64,000 bases of DNA from Castanea sativa (Eukaryota; Streptophyta; Magnoliopsida; Fagales; Fagaceae): contig NC_134017.1 of assembly GCF_040712315.1 (NCBI RefSeq), positions 54,903,136 to 54,967,135 of the forward strand, given 5' to 3'. Shown here piece after piece: positions 22,599-34,923 of the stretch. The notes beneath the pieces are model-generated. The model saw only the letters and a program-made list of their open reading frames with translations, did not search any database and was not told the origin of the DNA. The position numbers and the translations under genes are program-made. How positions within the stretch are numbered: the stretch's first letter is position 1; every line of letters starts with the position of its first letter.

Positions 22599-23196
22599 TT
22601 TGTAATTATCATAATTTTTTGGCAATTTTGTTGATGCATTAATTAGTGTTTTGATAATTGGAAGATAATGATATAATTCAGTATTAACCTTTAGGAGGAG
22701 ATGGAAAAAAAGAAAAAGAAAAAGATCATCTAAGCAAATCTTATAAAGTTTTATAAAGTCAAAGAAATTACAAAAGCTATTGTGAAAAAGTTGATAAATC
22801 GATGTAGAAACTTGAAATATTTACATCAGGTGAAATTGAAAAATAATTCACTACATTAGAAACATGGAATTGGTCATATTGTTAAATGAAAGATCCATGT
22901 TTGCTTTTGTTTGAGTGTTGTTGTAAGTGTTGTTTTCTGTTTTTTTTTTTTTTAATTTGATTTGATTTTATTTAAAATGTAGTATTTTAATTCTAAAATT
23001 TAGCCATGTACTACACATCCATAACAAAAAGTCAAAAAGAGCTTAAATTTAAAATTTAACAACTACCATTTTTTTTTTTTCTTTAACTATAAAAGACTCA
23101 AAATTTTTTTTTTTTTTGGGTTATGTAAAGGCTCCAGATGTGGATCCATGTTTTTTTCTTTTCTTTTTAGTGGTGTTGTTGTTGTTCTTATATTTA

Positions 23197-24437
23197 GGGT
23201 AAATTACAAATTACACTCCTGAAGTTTAAGGTTGCTTGGATTTTACCCCCAAAGTTTCAGAATTTTAATTTTACACCTTAAAGTTTGGTTCCGTTAGTAA
23301 TTTACCCCCTACGGTTAGTTTCTAGTGTTAAGTGACACATGTCACATGTGCATGCTGATGCGTTTTATTTTTGCCAAATCAGCCCAAAACTAAGTCGTTC
23401 CAATAAAAAATAAAAGCTTAGCTGGCAAATCATAGAACAAGCCTCATTTTAAACCCATCCACTTAAAAACTACCAAACGGAACCAATGCAAGGCTTCGAT
23501 CTGGGTTTTATTATGTTAGTTTTTGTGTATCTTAGGAGTAGTATTGAACATTGGTAGGAGTTTATTATGTGTGGTTTTTGTCTCTTAGGTGAAGATTCGA
23601 AGGTTGGGGTGTTTTATTTGGAGAAGAAATCTATTGATTTTTAACCATAATAATAATAAAAATAATAACAATAAAGAAACCTATTGATTTGGGGAGGATG
23701 AAAAACCCATTAGGTTTTGGCTGGAGTTTTGTTAGATTGAGCTTGTTATTTCATTTCCTTCAATTGAATATTTTCGGTGCTAGGTAATGGCTTTCTCCGC
23801 CGCAACAAAGCTTTCTGGTTCTCTTGGTACAATCCTCTACAACAGCATGCTAAATAGTGGTTGTGCCTCCCAATCCCAAAGATCATGTGGCCGTGCGAAT
23901 TCTTTCTCTTCTATAGGAGGTGTTTCCGATATTAGCCTTCGACTCCTTCCAAATTTATCGATTAGTTTCACAATAATATATATATTTGCTGCTATTCTAA
24001 TCAACTAGAGGAGTAGGCAAACAGAAATCGAAGCCTTGCATTGGTTCCATTTGGTAGTTTTCAGGTGGATGGGTTAATGACGAGGCCTGCTCTGTGATTT
24101 GGGATAGTAGCTGTTGTGATCATACGAGTGATTTGGGATTTTAGAATTTAGCTGAAACGGTGTAGTTTAGGATTGGAGTCTTGTGTTTTAGTCTAGGAAA
24201 AATGATACATGCTACCAAATAAGCTTTTATTTTTCATTGAAATGACGTAATTTTAGGGTTGATTTGACTAAAATAAAACATGTCAGCATGCACATGTGTC
24301 ACTTAACGGCAGAATTTAACCATAGGGGGTGAATTGCTAACGGAACCAAATTTAAGGATGTAAAATCAAAGTTTCGAAACTTTGGGATGTAAAATCCAAG
24401 GAATCCCAAACTTCGAGGTGTAATTTGCAATTTACCC
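23197..24437. mobile_element. MULE with 9-bp target duplication, repeat B
   Basis: Counterpart of 11018-12260, again flanked by TTATATTTA (23188-23196 and 24438-24446). The shared target duplication shows that it was copied with the surrounding unit and did not insert twice. A few small indels distinguish it near 24063-24110. Confidence 0.9.
23787..24008 (+). CDS. Small ORF inside MULE, second copy
   Basis: Encodes the same 73 residues as 11608-11829 with no amino-acid change. The duplication may simply be too recent for differences to accumulate, so identity is not proof of selection. Function unknown; a presequence-like, Ser-rich N-terminus is the only visible feature. Confidence 0.4.
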   Translation: MAFSAATKLSGSLGTILYNSMLNSGCASQSQRSCGRANSFSSIGGVSDISLRLLPNLSISFTIIYIFAAILIN

Positions 24438-25364
24438 TTATATTTATGATAGTTATTAAGTTGTATTTAAACATAAAATGTAGTGTTTTGATCCTAAAAT
24501 TTAGCCATGTACTACACATTCATAACAAAAAGTTAAAGAGAGCTTATATTTACAATTTACAACTACTTTTTTTTTTTTCTTTTACAGTAAAAGACTCAAG
24601 TTTCTGTTGTTTTAGTGTTTTTTTTTTTTTTTGGTTAAGGAAAGGCTCATCCACATTTATTTTTCTTTTTAGTGGTGTTCTTCTTCTTCTTTTATTTATG
24701 ACCGTTATCAAATTGTATTTGATCCTAAAATGTAGTATTTTAATCCTAAATATTAGCCATGTACTACACATCCATAACAAAATTTTTAAAAGAGCTTATA
24801 TTTAAAATTTAGCAATTACCCTTTTATTTTTCTTTTACCATAAAAGGCTCAATTTTACTCCTAAAATTTACTGTTTTAATCCTAAAAGTTAGCTACTTAC
24901 TATACATCCATAACAAAAGTTAAAAAGAGTTTAAACTTCAAATATATAAACTACCTATAAAACTAAGAAAATGTACGTAACTTTTTTTATAGAGTAGTAA
25001 ATTAATAATTATAAAAAAATGTAAATTGAATTTCACATAGAATTATACAAATGATAAATGTAATTTATGTTACAAAAGAAATGTTTTTACAACAATTTCT
25101 TAGATAACAACCACTTTATGTGAGGTTTGAATCATACAATAATTCTTGTAAAGTCTCTCACCCTCACTTATCTAATATTCCATTCTAATGCCTCCTCAAT
25201 GCAATTCAAACTTACGTCAACCTGAGAGAGATAAAAGAGTTAGAAAATAAAAAGGAAACTTTAATAAAACAAAAAAAGAGTTTTTGTTTGTTTTAAATTG
25301 GAAAACCAATTAAGTAGTGAATATTTATTGATTGGATTAATCATGATCAATGGATAGTAGGAAA

Positions 25365-26571
25365 TTTTTTTTCTTATGGATCACAATGTGACACGCTATT
25401 GATAAAATTGGATTACAATTTATGTGCGAGACAAGGCAAGCCTTTTGTATTAAAAAAGAAAACCCAGTAAATTACGAAACGAAAATTTAACAATTCACAT
25501 CTTAAGTGATATTGACATGTGCTGCATTAACCAAGCTTTCAGTTCAATTTTGTGAAACATTATTCATCCAAATTACTTTTCCATTTACACATCCTGTCAA
25601 TGTGGGACTAACTATACAGTTTAATGCAGAATCACTATCTCTAAAAGGCTTATCACAGTGTGATGAAAGGTCTCACAACTATATATGGTTCAAGTCAGAG
25701 GAGGTCCACGGAATGAGTTTTCGGCTCTTGAGCTGAAGAATAAAGGCATAGCCATCGCAAGGATCCAAAACACGAAACAAAGAAACACTATTTGTGTATT
25801 ATAATCTATGTAATCCCCTAAAAAAAAGTGTAAATTCCAAAAAAAAAAAAAAAAAAGGAAAAACGAGTTTGTGTTTAATTCTAGACCAAAACAAAAAGAA
25901 AGAACCCTTATCAATATCCTTTTTCAAGGAGTTAGTTCAAGTACAAACCCTCATTTTGAAATTTCCAAGGCATCCATGGGTAATAAGCCACCATCAAACA
26001 CCCTTGAATCTCTAATCACATTCACCCACGGGCCACGGTTAAGTACTCCTCAAACTATGATAAACAAAGAAAGTTAATGATAAACAAAAGAAAAGAAAAT
26101 AAAAGAAAATAAAGAGGAACTTGCAAAAGATTGAACTTGAAAAGTTGTTGAAACAATAGTGCCCATTTAAATTTTTTGGAAACCAAATCCCAAAGTAGAA
26201 GAAAAATAAAAGAGGAAGTAGAGTTAAACTAAATGTCTTCAATCTGAAGTGAAGAATGAGAGATAGAAATTGGCAAAGTGTTTGTGAATTTGTGGTCTTA
26301 AAGTGTAAGAATTTTAATTTACAAATTTATCTTTGTTAGTTGAAAACTTGTAAGGTAGGTCTAATAAAGGTATTTTAAGCATTAAAATTGAGGAATTTAA
26401 ACCGGAGAAGTCCCTTAAATATTAGTAAAAATGATGATATAAGAGAAGCTTTGCTGGAGGGGATGAGGGAAGTCTTTTGGTTGCATAGAGAGTGTAATTA
26501 GGTGGAAGAGAGGTGGTAACATTGCAATTAGGGAGTGAAATAGAAATTTTCCCAAAATTATATATATTTAA
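25365..26571. other. No gene recognised
   Basis: AT-rich flank of repeat B. It contains an ATCCTGTCAATGTGGGACTA motif near 25590 and a poly-A tract near 25840. Overlapping short ORFs here show no domain. Confidence 0.4.
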
Positions 26572-26818
26572 GGTTAAAATATTATTTTTGTTCTTAAATT
26601 TTGTAGAGAGCTTTTTTTCAATAGTTTAGAGGGAAAAGATTTTCTCACTAATTTAGGGATGAAAAGAAAATTTAAAGTTTAAGACTAGAAAATCAAACAT
26701 TTCAATAGCTTAAAGATGAAAAATAGCTTTTCTAAATTAAGGATGAAAATTAGCTTTTTAAAGTTTAGAAAATAAACAACTTTTAGTAAAGTTTAAGAAC
26801 GACAATAATATTTTAACT
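26572..26818. mobile_element. Short TIR element (MULE-like MITE)
   Basis: Ends GGTTAAAATATTATTTTTGT and, inverted, AGTTAAAATATTATTGTCGT. Flanking 9-mers TATATTTAA (26563-26571) and TATATTTGA (26819-26827) agree at 8 of 9. The 247-bp interior has repeated AGTTTA/TAAACT words and no coding capacity. Confidence 0.65.
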
Positions 26819-26827
26819 TATATTTGA

Positions 26828-28260
26828 TAGCTTTATTTTGTGCATTTCGTAAAATATGTACGTTGACTATTTATATTTTTTCGTTAAAAAAGAAAAGAAT
26901 AGCAACGTTAAAGTATGCTATTAATGAAAATAATTAATCAAATTATTAAATCAAATTACCACAGTGAAATTTCATTCCGATTACAATAATAAAACTTAAA
27001 ATTTGTGGGTCTATTTATTTATTTATTTAATTTTCATGAAAAGACTTTTACGCATCAGTCTTAAAAAAAAAAAACTTTTGTCAAATAATAAAATATGAAA
27101 ACTCTACCGTTTGTAATTTGGAATCCAATAAGAAATGCCATAATACAATTGAAAGTTAATTTTACAGCTCAAATGACAACTATTAGGGTCTGTTTGAAAT
27201 CCGTTTATTTTGCTGAAACTAAATTTTTTTTTATTAAAAGTACTGTAAATAAAAATAAAATACTGTAGATAAAAGTAAAAGTTAACTTACAGTGTGATCT
27301 ATGAATCATATAAAACATAAACCAAATAATAAAATAAATGGCAAAATTAATTATGCAAATAGACAATTAGACAGGACAATGGTGCACCAAAATTTGAAAA
27401 CCCGCCCAATTCGATTAATAAATACATACATGGATAGGAAATTTTTGGGTGCAATACAGATGGCAAAGGGTAGGGTGGGGTTGGATTAAGGGCGCTCGGT
27501 TCTAGTCTTCTCATTTTTGGGGCTAGAAAATCTTGTACTGGATCGGATCAGTGAGACGGGTTTGAAAGTACTTTTTCATCGTTAATAAGGTAAATTTGAC
27601 ATTAATTAAATATAGAGAAGAGAACCAGTGAGAAATAGAGATTTTAGGGGAATGGCAATTGAATATGTACAAAAAAATAAATTATAAAAAATTGTATAAA
27701 AAATAAAATTATATATAAATCATTTAAATACAATTAAATAGAGATATATAATTATATAGGGTCCGGTTCATGGTTGCCCTTTAAGTCATTCATTTTTAAA
27801 AATATTTTCTTGAGAATTAAAAAAGTTATCAATATTTTTTCAATTTTCGATAAACTATTTATAAAAATAATTAATTATTATGTGCCTTTAAGGCACCCAT
27901 TAGCAAAATCCAATTATATGTACACATTTGAGGTCGAGTAGAGTGAGACAAAATGGGTAGATGAGTCAAAAGAATAAATACCTATCTCGGCTTCATGACT
28001 TTTTCAGGGGCAAGAAAAACCACACGGGCAAGCAAGTGAGCAATATTTGCAATCCATATGGCAATGGACTGGTAAAAAAACAAGTTTGAATAGGTTCTAC
28101 TTACAGGTCGCATAGATTAATCCATTTTGGGGGATTTTTGTTTTTGTTTTTTTTTTTTTTTTGGTTTTTACCTATTATTATCTCATTCTCTGTGGATAGA
28201 TCATGCAATATCTTTTGACTATCAATCTTCTCCTTTTTTTTTGGTTAAGTCACTCATGAT
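26828..28260. other. AT-rich stretch with a truncated MITE end
   Basis: At 27186-27310 TAGGGTCTGTTTGAAATCC, followed by TTTTGCTGAAACT and TACTGTAGATAAAAG, looks like the left part of a hAT-type MITE related to those at 7856 and 20080. No right end was found. Otherwise nothing recognised. Confidence 0.4.
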
Positions 28261-28270
28261 TTGACTATCA

Positions 28271-29353
28271 ATTGGAAAATTTTCAGTTAAAAGTGCATAT
28301 TGGGTAGCGCAGAGGTGCCTAAAGGAAAGGAAGATAGGGTCTGATCCAGGTAGTAACTCTGACAACTCGAAGATGAAAGCTATCTGGAAAATGGTTTGGC
28401 AAATGGAGTGCCCAAGCAAAATAAAGTGTTTTATGTGGAAGGCGTGAAAGAACATCCTACCTACCAGAAATAGGCTGAAGTTGAGAGGGGTTGATTGTGG
28501 GGACTGCTACGCATTGTGTGGGGATAGGGAGACGTCTGGGCATATTCTTTGGGACTGCAATTTTGCAAAGGAAGTATGGAGTGGATCGAAAATTAAACTC
28601 CCTTCATTGCCCGGACCGGTGAATGAGTTTCTGAATGTAGTGTGGGTGCTGGTGGAGGATTGCCCAAATATTAACTGGGTGATTTTTGCAGTGACAGCGT
28701 GGAGCTTTTGGAATAATAGAAATACTGTGACACATGGAGGACGGAGCAAGGATATGGAGGGGCTCATTCAGTCTGTGGCTAGTTATGTTGCAGAGATCAA
28801 GGAGGTGAAGATAACGCAGAGCAGGGGCAACTCTGTTTCTACACATTGTTGGTCCCCTCCAAAGCATGGATGGTATAAGGTAAATACGGATGGTGCGGTT
28901 TTCAAGGAAACTGGAAGCTGCGGCATTGGTGTGGTGATCAGGAACGAGAAGGGTCAGATTATGGGGGCTCTGTGTAGGCGTTTGGAGGTTCCGTTGGGGG
29001 CGCTAGAAGTTGAGGCTATGGCTGTGGAAGAGGGAGTTCATTTTGCAAGGGATCTGTGCCTAAACCAGATCGTTGTGGAGAGTGACTCTCTAGGGGTGGT
29101 TAATTCTTTATGCAATCCAGGCATGAGCCAAAGCAGCATCCGTAAAGTGGTGGAAGGAACGAGACTGGACTTGCGTTGTTTTGAGGCATGGGAGGTGGTT
29201 CACACCCGCAGAGGCTGCAACACAGCGGCTCACATCCTAGCGAGAAATGCTAAGTTTGTTAACAACAGTGTTATTTGGGTGGAGGATATTCCACCGATGA
29301 TTGTAGATCAAGTGATCAATGATGTAAACTGTATGGTTTCCAATTCGGTTTAA
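28271..29353 (+). pseudogene. LINE 3' end: zinc-binding RT tail plus RNase H
   Basis: Reads GKFSVKSAYWVAQ, then WKMVWQMECPSKIKCFMWKA, an in-frame TGA (28446-28448), and an open 290-codon stretch from 28481. The N-terminal part is the zf-RVT zinc-binding region (CGDCYALCG ... HILWDC). It is followed by an RVT_3 RNase H domain with VNTDGAVFKETGSCGIGVV (first Asp), ALEVEAMAVEEG (Glu), VVESDSLGVV (Asp) and NTAAHILARNA. Endonuclease and reverse transcriptase are missing, so this is a 5'-truncated non-LTR element, the usual product of incomplete target-primed reverse transcription. It ends TTGACTATC followed by poly-A at about 29376-29388. No target duplication was recognised. Confidence 0.88.
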
Positions 29354-29589
29354 TGAAATTTAAATGTTGACTATCAAAAAAAAAAAATTTCTCAAATTGA
29401 GAAAGATGGAACTCTCAAAAAGCCATTTTCTATCTCCCTTTGTCCCTCCACCCTCATCATTCCTTCTTTCTCTCTTAGGTCTTTGCCTTCGGTCTTCGTC
29501 ACCTAGACAACCACACGGTCCACACTATGTCTTAAATCCCCCTTTATCACTTATATATCTGTGTGACACTGATTTCATTCAACTATTGC

Positions 29590-30777
29590 CAAGGCTGATT
29601 CTAGACATTTTGGGTCCCAAGGAGAACAATGAAAACGAACATTTTTTCCTTAAAAAGAACAGGCTTTTTTTTATATATATTTATATATTAATAAAATTAA
29701 TATATTTATATCCTAATATATTTTATTTAAATTTTGTTTTTCTTGTCCTTTGAGATGTAAACTATCTAATTAAATTTTTATATTCAAATTTTACTAACGT
29801 CTCTTTTTTTAACATACAAACTGACTAATTTTTCTTTTTATTTTATCTTTCAGTTTTTATTTTTTTGATAAACCTTTAGTATTATTTTTTTGAAGTCTTT
29901 TGAAGTAGTAATACACAACTAAAAGGTTCAAAACACAAGATTTGGAGTAAAAATAAAACACATCCCATAAAAAAATAAAATAAAACGCAAGATTAAAAAA
30001 ACATGTAGTAAAACCAAAATGTCAGCCCACAAGTCTAATTAACAGTGTCAACCACTGCCCATATTTAAAATACCTTATTAAAGAAAAAGCAATAAACCCA
30101 AAATACAAGAGTCAAGACTAGTGGCAGCAGAGGGAGAGTGTGTCAAAGAGAGAGCTATCAGATCTTAGATCAATGAAGAAAGACATCAGAGAGACGAAAA
30201 GAAACTCAGATTAGAGAGGAGAAGACCATAACTCAGTCGATTCTACTAGTGTGTGTGTGTGAACAATAAATCAGACGGAGAGGAAGTGGAGGTGCAATGC
30301 CAAGTCACCAACGGAAGGGATTCAAGTTGGGTCAGTAGTGACTAGTGGAGAGGAAGAGCGAGATTATGCAAATTGCTAAGGCAAAGCTAAGAGAGCAAGA
30401 CAGAGAGAGAGAGATTATATGGGTAAAAAATTTTGGGATTTAAGGTTTTTGATTTGTAATTGTTTTAACATATCTTATAGTTAATTTTGTTTTGTTTAGA
30501 GGATAAATGACTTTATTTTTGGGATAATTGATTTTGTTTAGACCAGAAGATTTTCTTCTTGTTCTTAGGTCAATAGGATGGAGCAAATTTTATTTATTCC
30601 TTTATTTTTTACAGGATTCATTAGGGGCCAAAAATAATTTATTGATATGCTGGGACAAAGTTTAAAGTTTTAAACTATATGTATAGTACTCATTTTTTCT
30701 CCAAACTTTTGGGAGCCTTCTTCCATTAGGGGGCCTTAGGCCATTGCCTAATGGGCCTAATGGAGAGGCTGGCCTTG
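29590..30777. mobile_element. Candidate hAT-like element with decayed ends
   Basis: CAAGGCTGATTCTAGACATT at the left and, inverted, CAAGGCCAGCCTCTCCATT at the right form imperfect terminal inverted repeats about 1.19 kb apart. The interior is AT- and purine-rich with no transposase. No clear 8-bp target duplication, so this is tentative. Confidence 0.3.
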
Positions 30778-31923
30778 ACGGTTTGCTAATTGTATTGTAA
30801 CTATTTGTCAACTTGAGATGTATTTCTTAAATATAAATATTTGTAATTTTTTTTGGACAGTATTTGTAAGTTTTTTTTTTTTTTTTGATAACAGGAAATA
30901 TTTGTAAGTTGAATCTGCTACTAAGTTATTGAGTAGTTTGCCTCAAGTTTCTTATAGTTTTTTTTTTTCTTACTAATTATCTACTTAGTAAAGTTATATT
31001 TTATGTTTTAAACTCTATAAGTTTAGTTATTTTTACCTTATTAAAAAAAAAAAGTTATTTTTAAAGGGATTTGGTTTTATTTCATATACTAATATTTATA
31101 TTATGGCATACAATTTTTAAAAGTTCATATTCTTTAATTTTAATGGGAAAGAAGAATTTGAACAAATGACATATTGGCTATGAAAATTAAAAGTGTCAAT
31201 TAAATTACAAAATTTTTCAATTGATTTAATTTAAAGTGTATTTAGAAAATGATTACAAGATAGCATTTTTTTTATTTTATTTTTTATGTACTATTCATAT
31301 TACTTTTTATTCTAATTTTATTGCAAACCATTTAATTTTTAATTTTTTAAAATTAAGTTACAGCTATATTGCCATAATGATAACGATAACGATAATGATA
31401 ATCCTGTTGTTTTATCGGTGAAATCCGAACCTATCCGCGAGCTTTGCAGCTGGAGGTAATATTGGAATTATGACACAGCCCTTGATTTGTGCACTTCTGG
31501 TATGATATGATTTTGAGGTTCTCTCTCTACCCCACAGCCCTCTAAACTTTTTTTTTTTTTTTTTTGTTGAGGGCCAGCATATCCTTATATCTTGGGAAGG
31601 GTGAATGCTCCTTAAAGATAATACCCGACACTTCTACTTCTCTCTCTTTAAAAGGCTGCCATGGATGGCAACATTAGTTGATTAGACTTGAGATTTATAA
31701 GATTCGCGTTTCTTGGTAGATACCAAAAAATCCTCAAAAGGAGTTTTGGTCCGTACCTTTTTCTCACTTGCATGCGGTCTCAATTCTTCAACCATTGATT
31801 AATGCCTATCGGTACATTGCATTAACTTATCTATGCATATCTCAAACACGCAAGAAAATGACTCGTGAATAATAACTGAAACAAAAACTAGCGAATGACT
31901 TGACTTTCAGAATTAACACTTAG
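30778..31923. other. Intergenic, downstream of the LRR gene
   Basis: AT-rich with poly-T tracts (30876-30891, 31550-31565) and a short ATAACGATAACGATAATG array near 31377. No gene seen. The 3' flank of the minus-strand LRR gene lies at its right end. Confidence 0.4.
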
Positions 31924-33369
31924 CTACAGTCCCACCTTAAGAAAATCATGAAACAAACAACAAAAACTAGCAGCTAAAGTAAGTGAAATGAGCTTTTGAT
32001 TCATCTGTAGTGGAGCCGTTGAACTCATCTTGTCGTGGTACCAAGATGGCTTCATCCTCTCACCATCATCCGGTTGTTTATCAGACACGGTTTTGTCATT
32101 TTTGGGTCCTGTTGTATTCAAACAAACAGGAGCTTCGAGATATGTAGAACTGTTCTGCTTGTTGTACATCTGGTTGCTTGTGCAGAGCCCAGAATTGCCT
32201 CTAATATCCAGCCTCTTCCCAAGCTTGTTAATGAACTCCTCTGAGAGTTGTACCTGCCCACTTAGCTGATTGTAGCTTAAGTTTAGCTGATCAAGATTTG
32301 GAAGTGCCCCTAAATTTGGAGGAATTGTCCCAGTGAGATTGTTGTTGTCTAGATCAAGAGCAGTGAGATTTTCCAATGTAGTTGTAGAGTTGGGTATTGG
32401 GCCTGTAAGCCCACACCCAGAGAAGCTCAGTGATTTGAGATTCCTAAGCGTCCCTATAAACAAAGGTATGCATGTATTTATAGGATTGTGATCAACAAGT
32501 AGATACTCCAAATGCTCCAATCCTGAGAGTGTTTCAGGGATTGGCCCATTGATAAAATTATGGCTCAAATCAAGCAAGGCCAAACTGTTGAGATTCCCTA
32601 TATCTGGTGGAATCATTCCCACAAGCCTGTTTGAGCCCAAGTCAATCTTTTGCAGAACATGAAGCTGACCAAGAGAACTAGGCACATTCCCTTCAATTCC
32701 ATTCCAACTTAGGTCCAATATGGTCAAACTCTTTAATCCTCCAATTTCCCCAGGGATTTCACCCCTTATATTGTTGTAACTCAAATCAAGTTGCTCTAGA
32801 TTGACCATTCCACCAATCTTGCTAGGGATTTCTCCCTGTAGGTTGTTTTGGGCTAGGTTCAGGACACTTAAGCTTGTAATTTCTGATATACTAGAAGGAA
32901 TTTCTCCGGAAAGGGTTGGATTGGAAACAAGAGCTAGATGTTCTAAGGAAGAGAATGCACCAAAAAATATGGTTGGAGAAAGAGTAAGTGGAGATGTTAC
33001 AAAACAGTTGAATAAAGATAGGGTCTTTAGATAAGGTAGTTTGAGAAGGGATTCTGATAGATTAGCAGAGGATTTACAAGGTGGGGTTAGATTATCAGGG
33101 CCAATGTGGATCTTAGTGACATGAAAGACTGGAGGGTCTTGACCTATCTCACATTGCACACCAGGCCATGGAGTGTCAGTACATGGCTGTGGGTGCACTT
33201 GGGCCCAGCCAGGGTCCTCTAAAAGAGCACCCAAAACTTCAAATAGCCCCAAAAGTTCATCCTCTTCCATCACCAATATCTCACCCCCATTTGAATTACT
33301 GTTTTGTTCTGCAATCACCTCCCCTGCAAAAACAAGCAACCCTACAAACAAAAGACACACACAAGCCAT
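31924..33369 (-). CDS. RLP29: Receptor-like protein 29-like LRR protein
   Basis: Intact single-exon gene of 481 codons. Residues 1-20 (MACVCLLFVGLLVFAGEVIA) form a signal peptide. Next comes a cysteine-bounded N-cap: HPQPCTDTPWPGVQCEIG, then PPCKSSANLSESLL and LFNCFV. About ten plant-type LRRs (LxxLxLxxNxLxGxIP) occupy roughly residues 135-375. A C-terminal cap holds GNSGLC and APVCLN, and the tail ends hydrophobic (LISLTLAASFCCLFHDFLKV), consistent with membrane or GPI anchorage. There is no kinase domain. Domain order and the N- and C-cap motifs match Arabidopsis RLP29 (At2g42800), with PII-2-type LRR proteins as the next alternative. It is expected at the cell surface; no ligand can be inferred. 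The upstream ATG choice is supported by the signal peptide. Confidence 0.9.
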   Translation of the reverse strand: MACVCLLFVGLLVFAGEVIAEQNSNSNGGEILVMEEDELLGLFEVLGALLEDPGWAQVHPQPCTDTPWPGVQCEIGQDPPVFHVTKIHIGPDNLTPPCKSSANLSESLLKLPYLKTLSLFNCFVTSPLTLSPTIFFGAFSSLEHLALVSNPTLSGEIPSSISEITSLSVLNLAQNNLQGEIPSKIGGMVNLEQLDLSYNNIRGEIPGEIGGLKSLTILDLSWNGIEGNVPSSLGQLHVLQKIDLGSNRLVGMIPPDIGNLNSLALLDLSHNFINGPIPETLSGLEHLEYLLVDHNPINTCIPLFIGTLRNLKSLSFSGCGLTGPIPNSTTTLENLTALDLDNNNLTGTIPPNLGALPNLDQLNLSYNQLSGQVQLSEEFINKLGKRLDIRGNSGLCTSNQMYNKQNSSTYLEAPVCLNTTGPKNDKTVSDKQPDDGERMKPSWYHDKMSSTAPLQMNQKLISLTLAASFCCLFHDFLKVGL

Positions 33370-34918
33370 GAAAGAAAGGTCAGAATACTAAGAGATGAAA
33401 GCCCAACAAAAAACCCACAACAAAAAATTTATGGAAGTTGTAGAAGATATATAATATCTAGAAACAAAGGGAACAAGTTCTGCTTTCTTTCTCACAAGCT
33501 TTCTCGAATGTTATTGATGGCGAAGAGGACGAAAGTAAAGGAATATCTATGCAGGAGCTCATGCTCATCTTTATGTCAGGGTCAAGGCTGCATTGAGCCT
33601 AAAGTTGTCGCCCTTTGCTTCCCACAATTGCAAGGGTAAGTATGACAGCGTTGTCTTGCATGAAAAATGTTGTGAGATGAGAGAAAGGAAACGGTTACTA
33701 TAAGTAGAAAAGATTGTCAGACATGGTCAAATTGGGGATTTCAAAGAAGTGTAACATGACGGGGCATATCTATCTTCTCAGTATCTCTCTGGCCAACAAA
33801 ACAGAACAATGATGCTTTTACAGTCTTACAGACTACACATTGTTCTCTCCCTCTCTCGGATTGAATGAAGCGTGAAGACCACCCTACTGGAATCTCAGCC
33901 AATAATATCGTTAATTGCCAAATATTCCACTATGTATTTCAAATTTTCTACTCTCAAATTTTGGCCGGTTCAAAAATGTTTAAGTTACACGTTATTTAAT
34001 AAGTAAAAAAAAAGTAATATTAGTAGAGAACTAGTAAAAATTAATTACAACAACAATTTATAAAAATTTTATTTAATAATTTATGACTATAGCATAACTT
34101 AATTGTGTTCATACATATAAACTTGGATAAATAGTTGATTGATTCTAGCTTAGAGTTCAAGTATTATCTAAAGCTCGGGCTCAATTTTAGTGTGAGTTTA
34201 GATTAACATTAAAAAGAAATTTAGATCTCTTATTGATTTTATGTGAAATTAAATCAACTTTGATTAATTAATCAATTATGTATCCAATTCAATTCTGGTT
34301 AATTACCACAAATTAAAGCACATCATCAAATAAAATAATAAAGCAATAGGCACCCAATGACTCAACATGTAGTTACAATATATGTGAAAAACCTATGAAT
34401 ACATTCTCAAGGAAAATCACTATCTAACCCCAATAAAAATGTTACTATTAGAATTAAAGTATTACAACTAAAATATACTCATATTCCTAGGTGCTACCCA
34501 GTGTTATGTATAGATGTGATTCCACAATTTGCTCCAAACTACTTGAACTATTCTAATGTCAAATTTTTTCTCGTCTCCACGATATCAAGAACCACCTTAA
34601 AGATTTCTACTCTACTTTCAAAATACTAAGATTGGCTATGGCTTCCGCTTTGATCACCAACCAAAAAACTATTTCTAGAATTCACTTTTGTGTACTCCTA
34701 GTTTGCGGTGAAAATAATATCTAGGGGTTTCTTTGACATACATGGCTATATGTTTCAAAACCTTGTTGCAGTCAACTGTACGTGTCCTAATGTACTTACG
34801 CATGTAGATCATGATTTCCTAGACACTAATTGATTTAAACAACCTGCTTAAAAATCAGGATTCTTATGTCTCGATTGAGGATAAAAAATTTGATCTTGAT
34901 TGATCGAAAAAAGATCAA
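33370..34918. other. Promoter side of the RLP29-like gene and spacer
   Basis: Upstream region of the minus-strand gene. A CTTATAGT TATA-like word on the minus strand near 33700 is a possible promoter element. The rest is AT-rich spacer into which the copia element at 34924 inserted. No other gene recognised. Confidence 0.4.
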
Positions 34919-34923
34919 GGGTC

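Larger units (their letters stand above)
19880..25364 (+). repeat. 5.5-kb direct repeat, copy B
   Basis: Second copy of the unit at 7656-13187 (5485 bp against 5532 bp) in the same orientation. The junctions are sharp: left flank AAAAGCCTAAC and right flank TTTTTTTCTTATGG have no counterpart around copy A. It lies upstream of the minus-strand thioesterase exon, so it may sit in that gene's intron or have separated its exons. It contains the same hAT MITE, fold-back and MULE as copy A. Confidence 0.95.

Noticed and set aside
25580..25620. snRNA-type upstream element (AGTCCCACATTG on the minus strand)
   Set aside because: No TATA at the required spacing and no U-snRNA-like sequence downstream.
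28261..29377. TTGACTATCAA as LINE target duplication
   Set aside because: The right copy lies before the poly-A tail, whereas a target duplication should follow it.
33304..33639. Plus-strand ORFs over the RLP29-like promoter and antisense ORFs at 32030-33391
   Set aside because: They are shadows of, or lie upstream of, the well-supported minus-strand LRR gene and have no domain.
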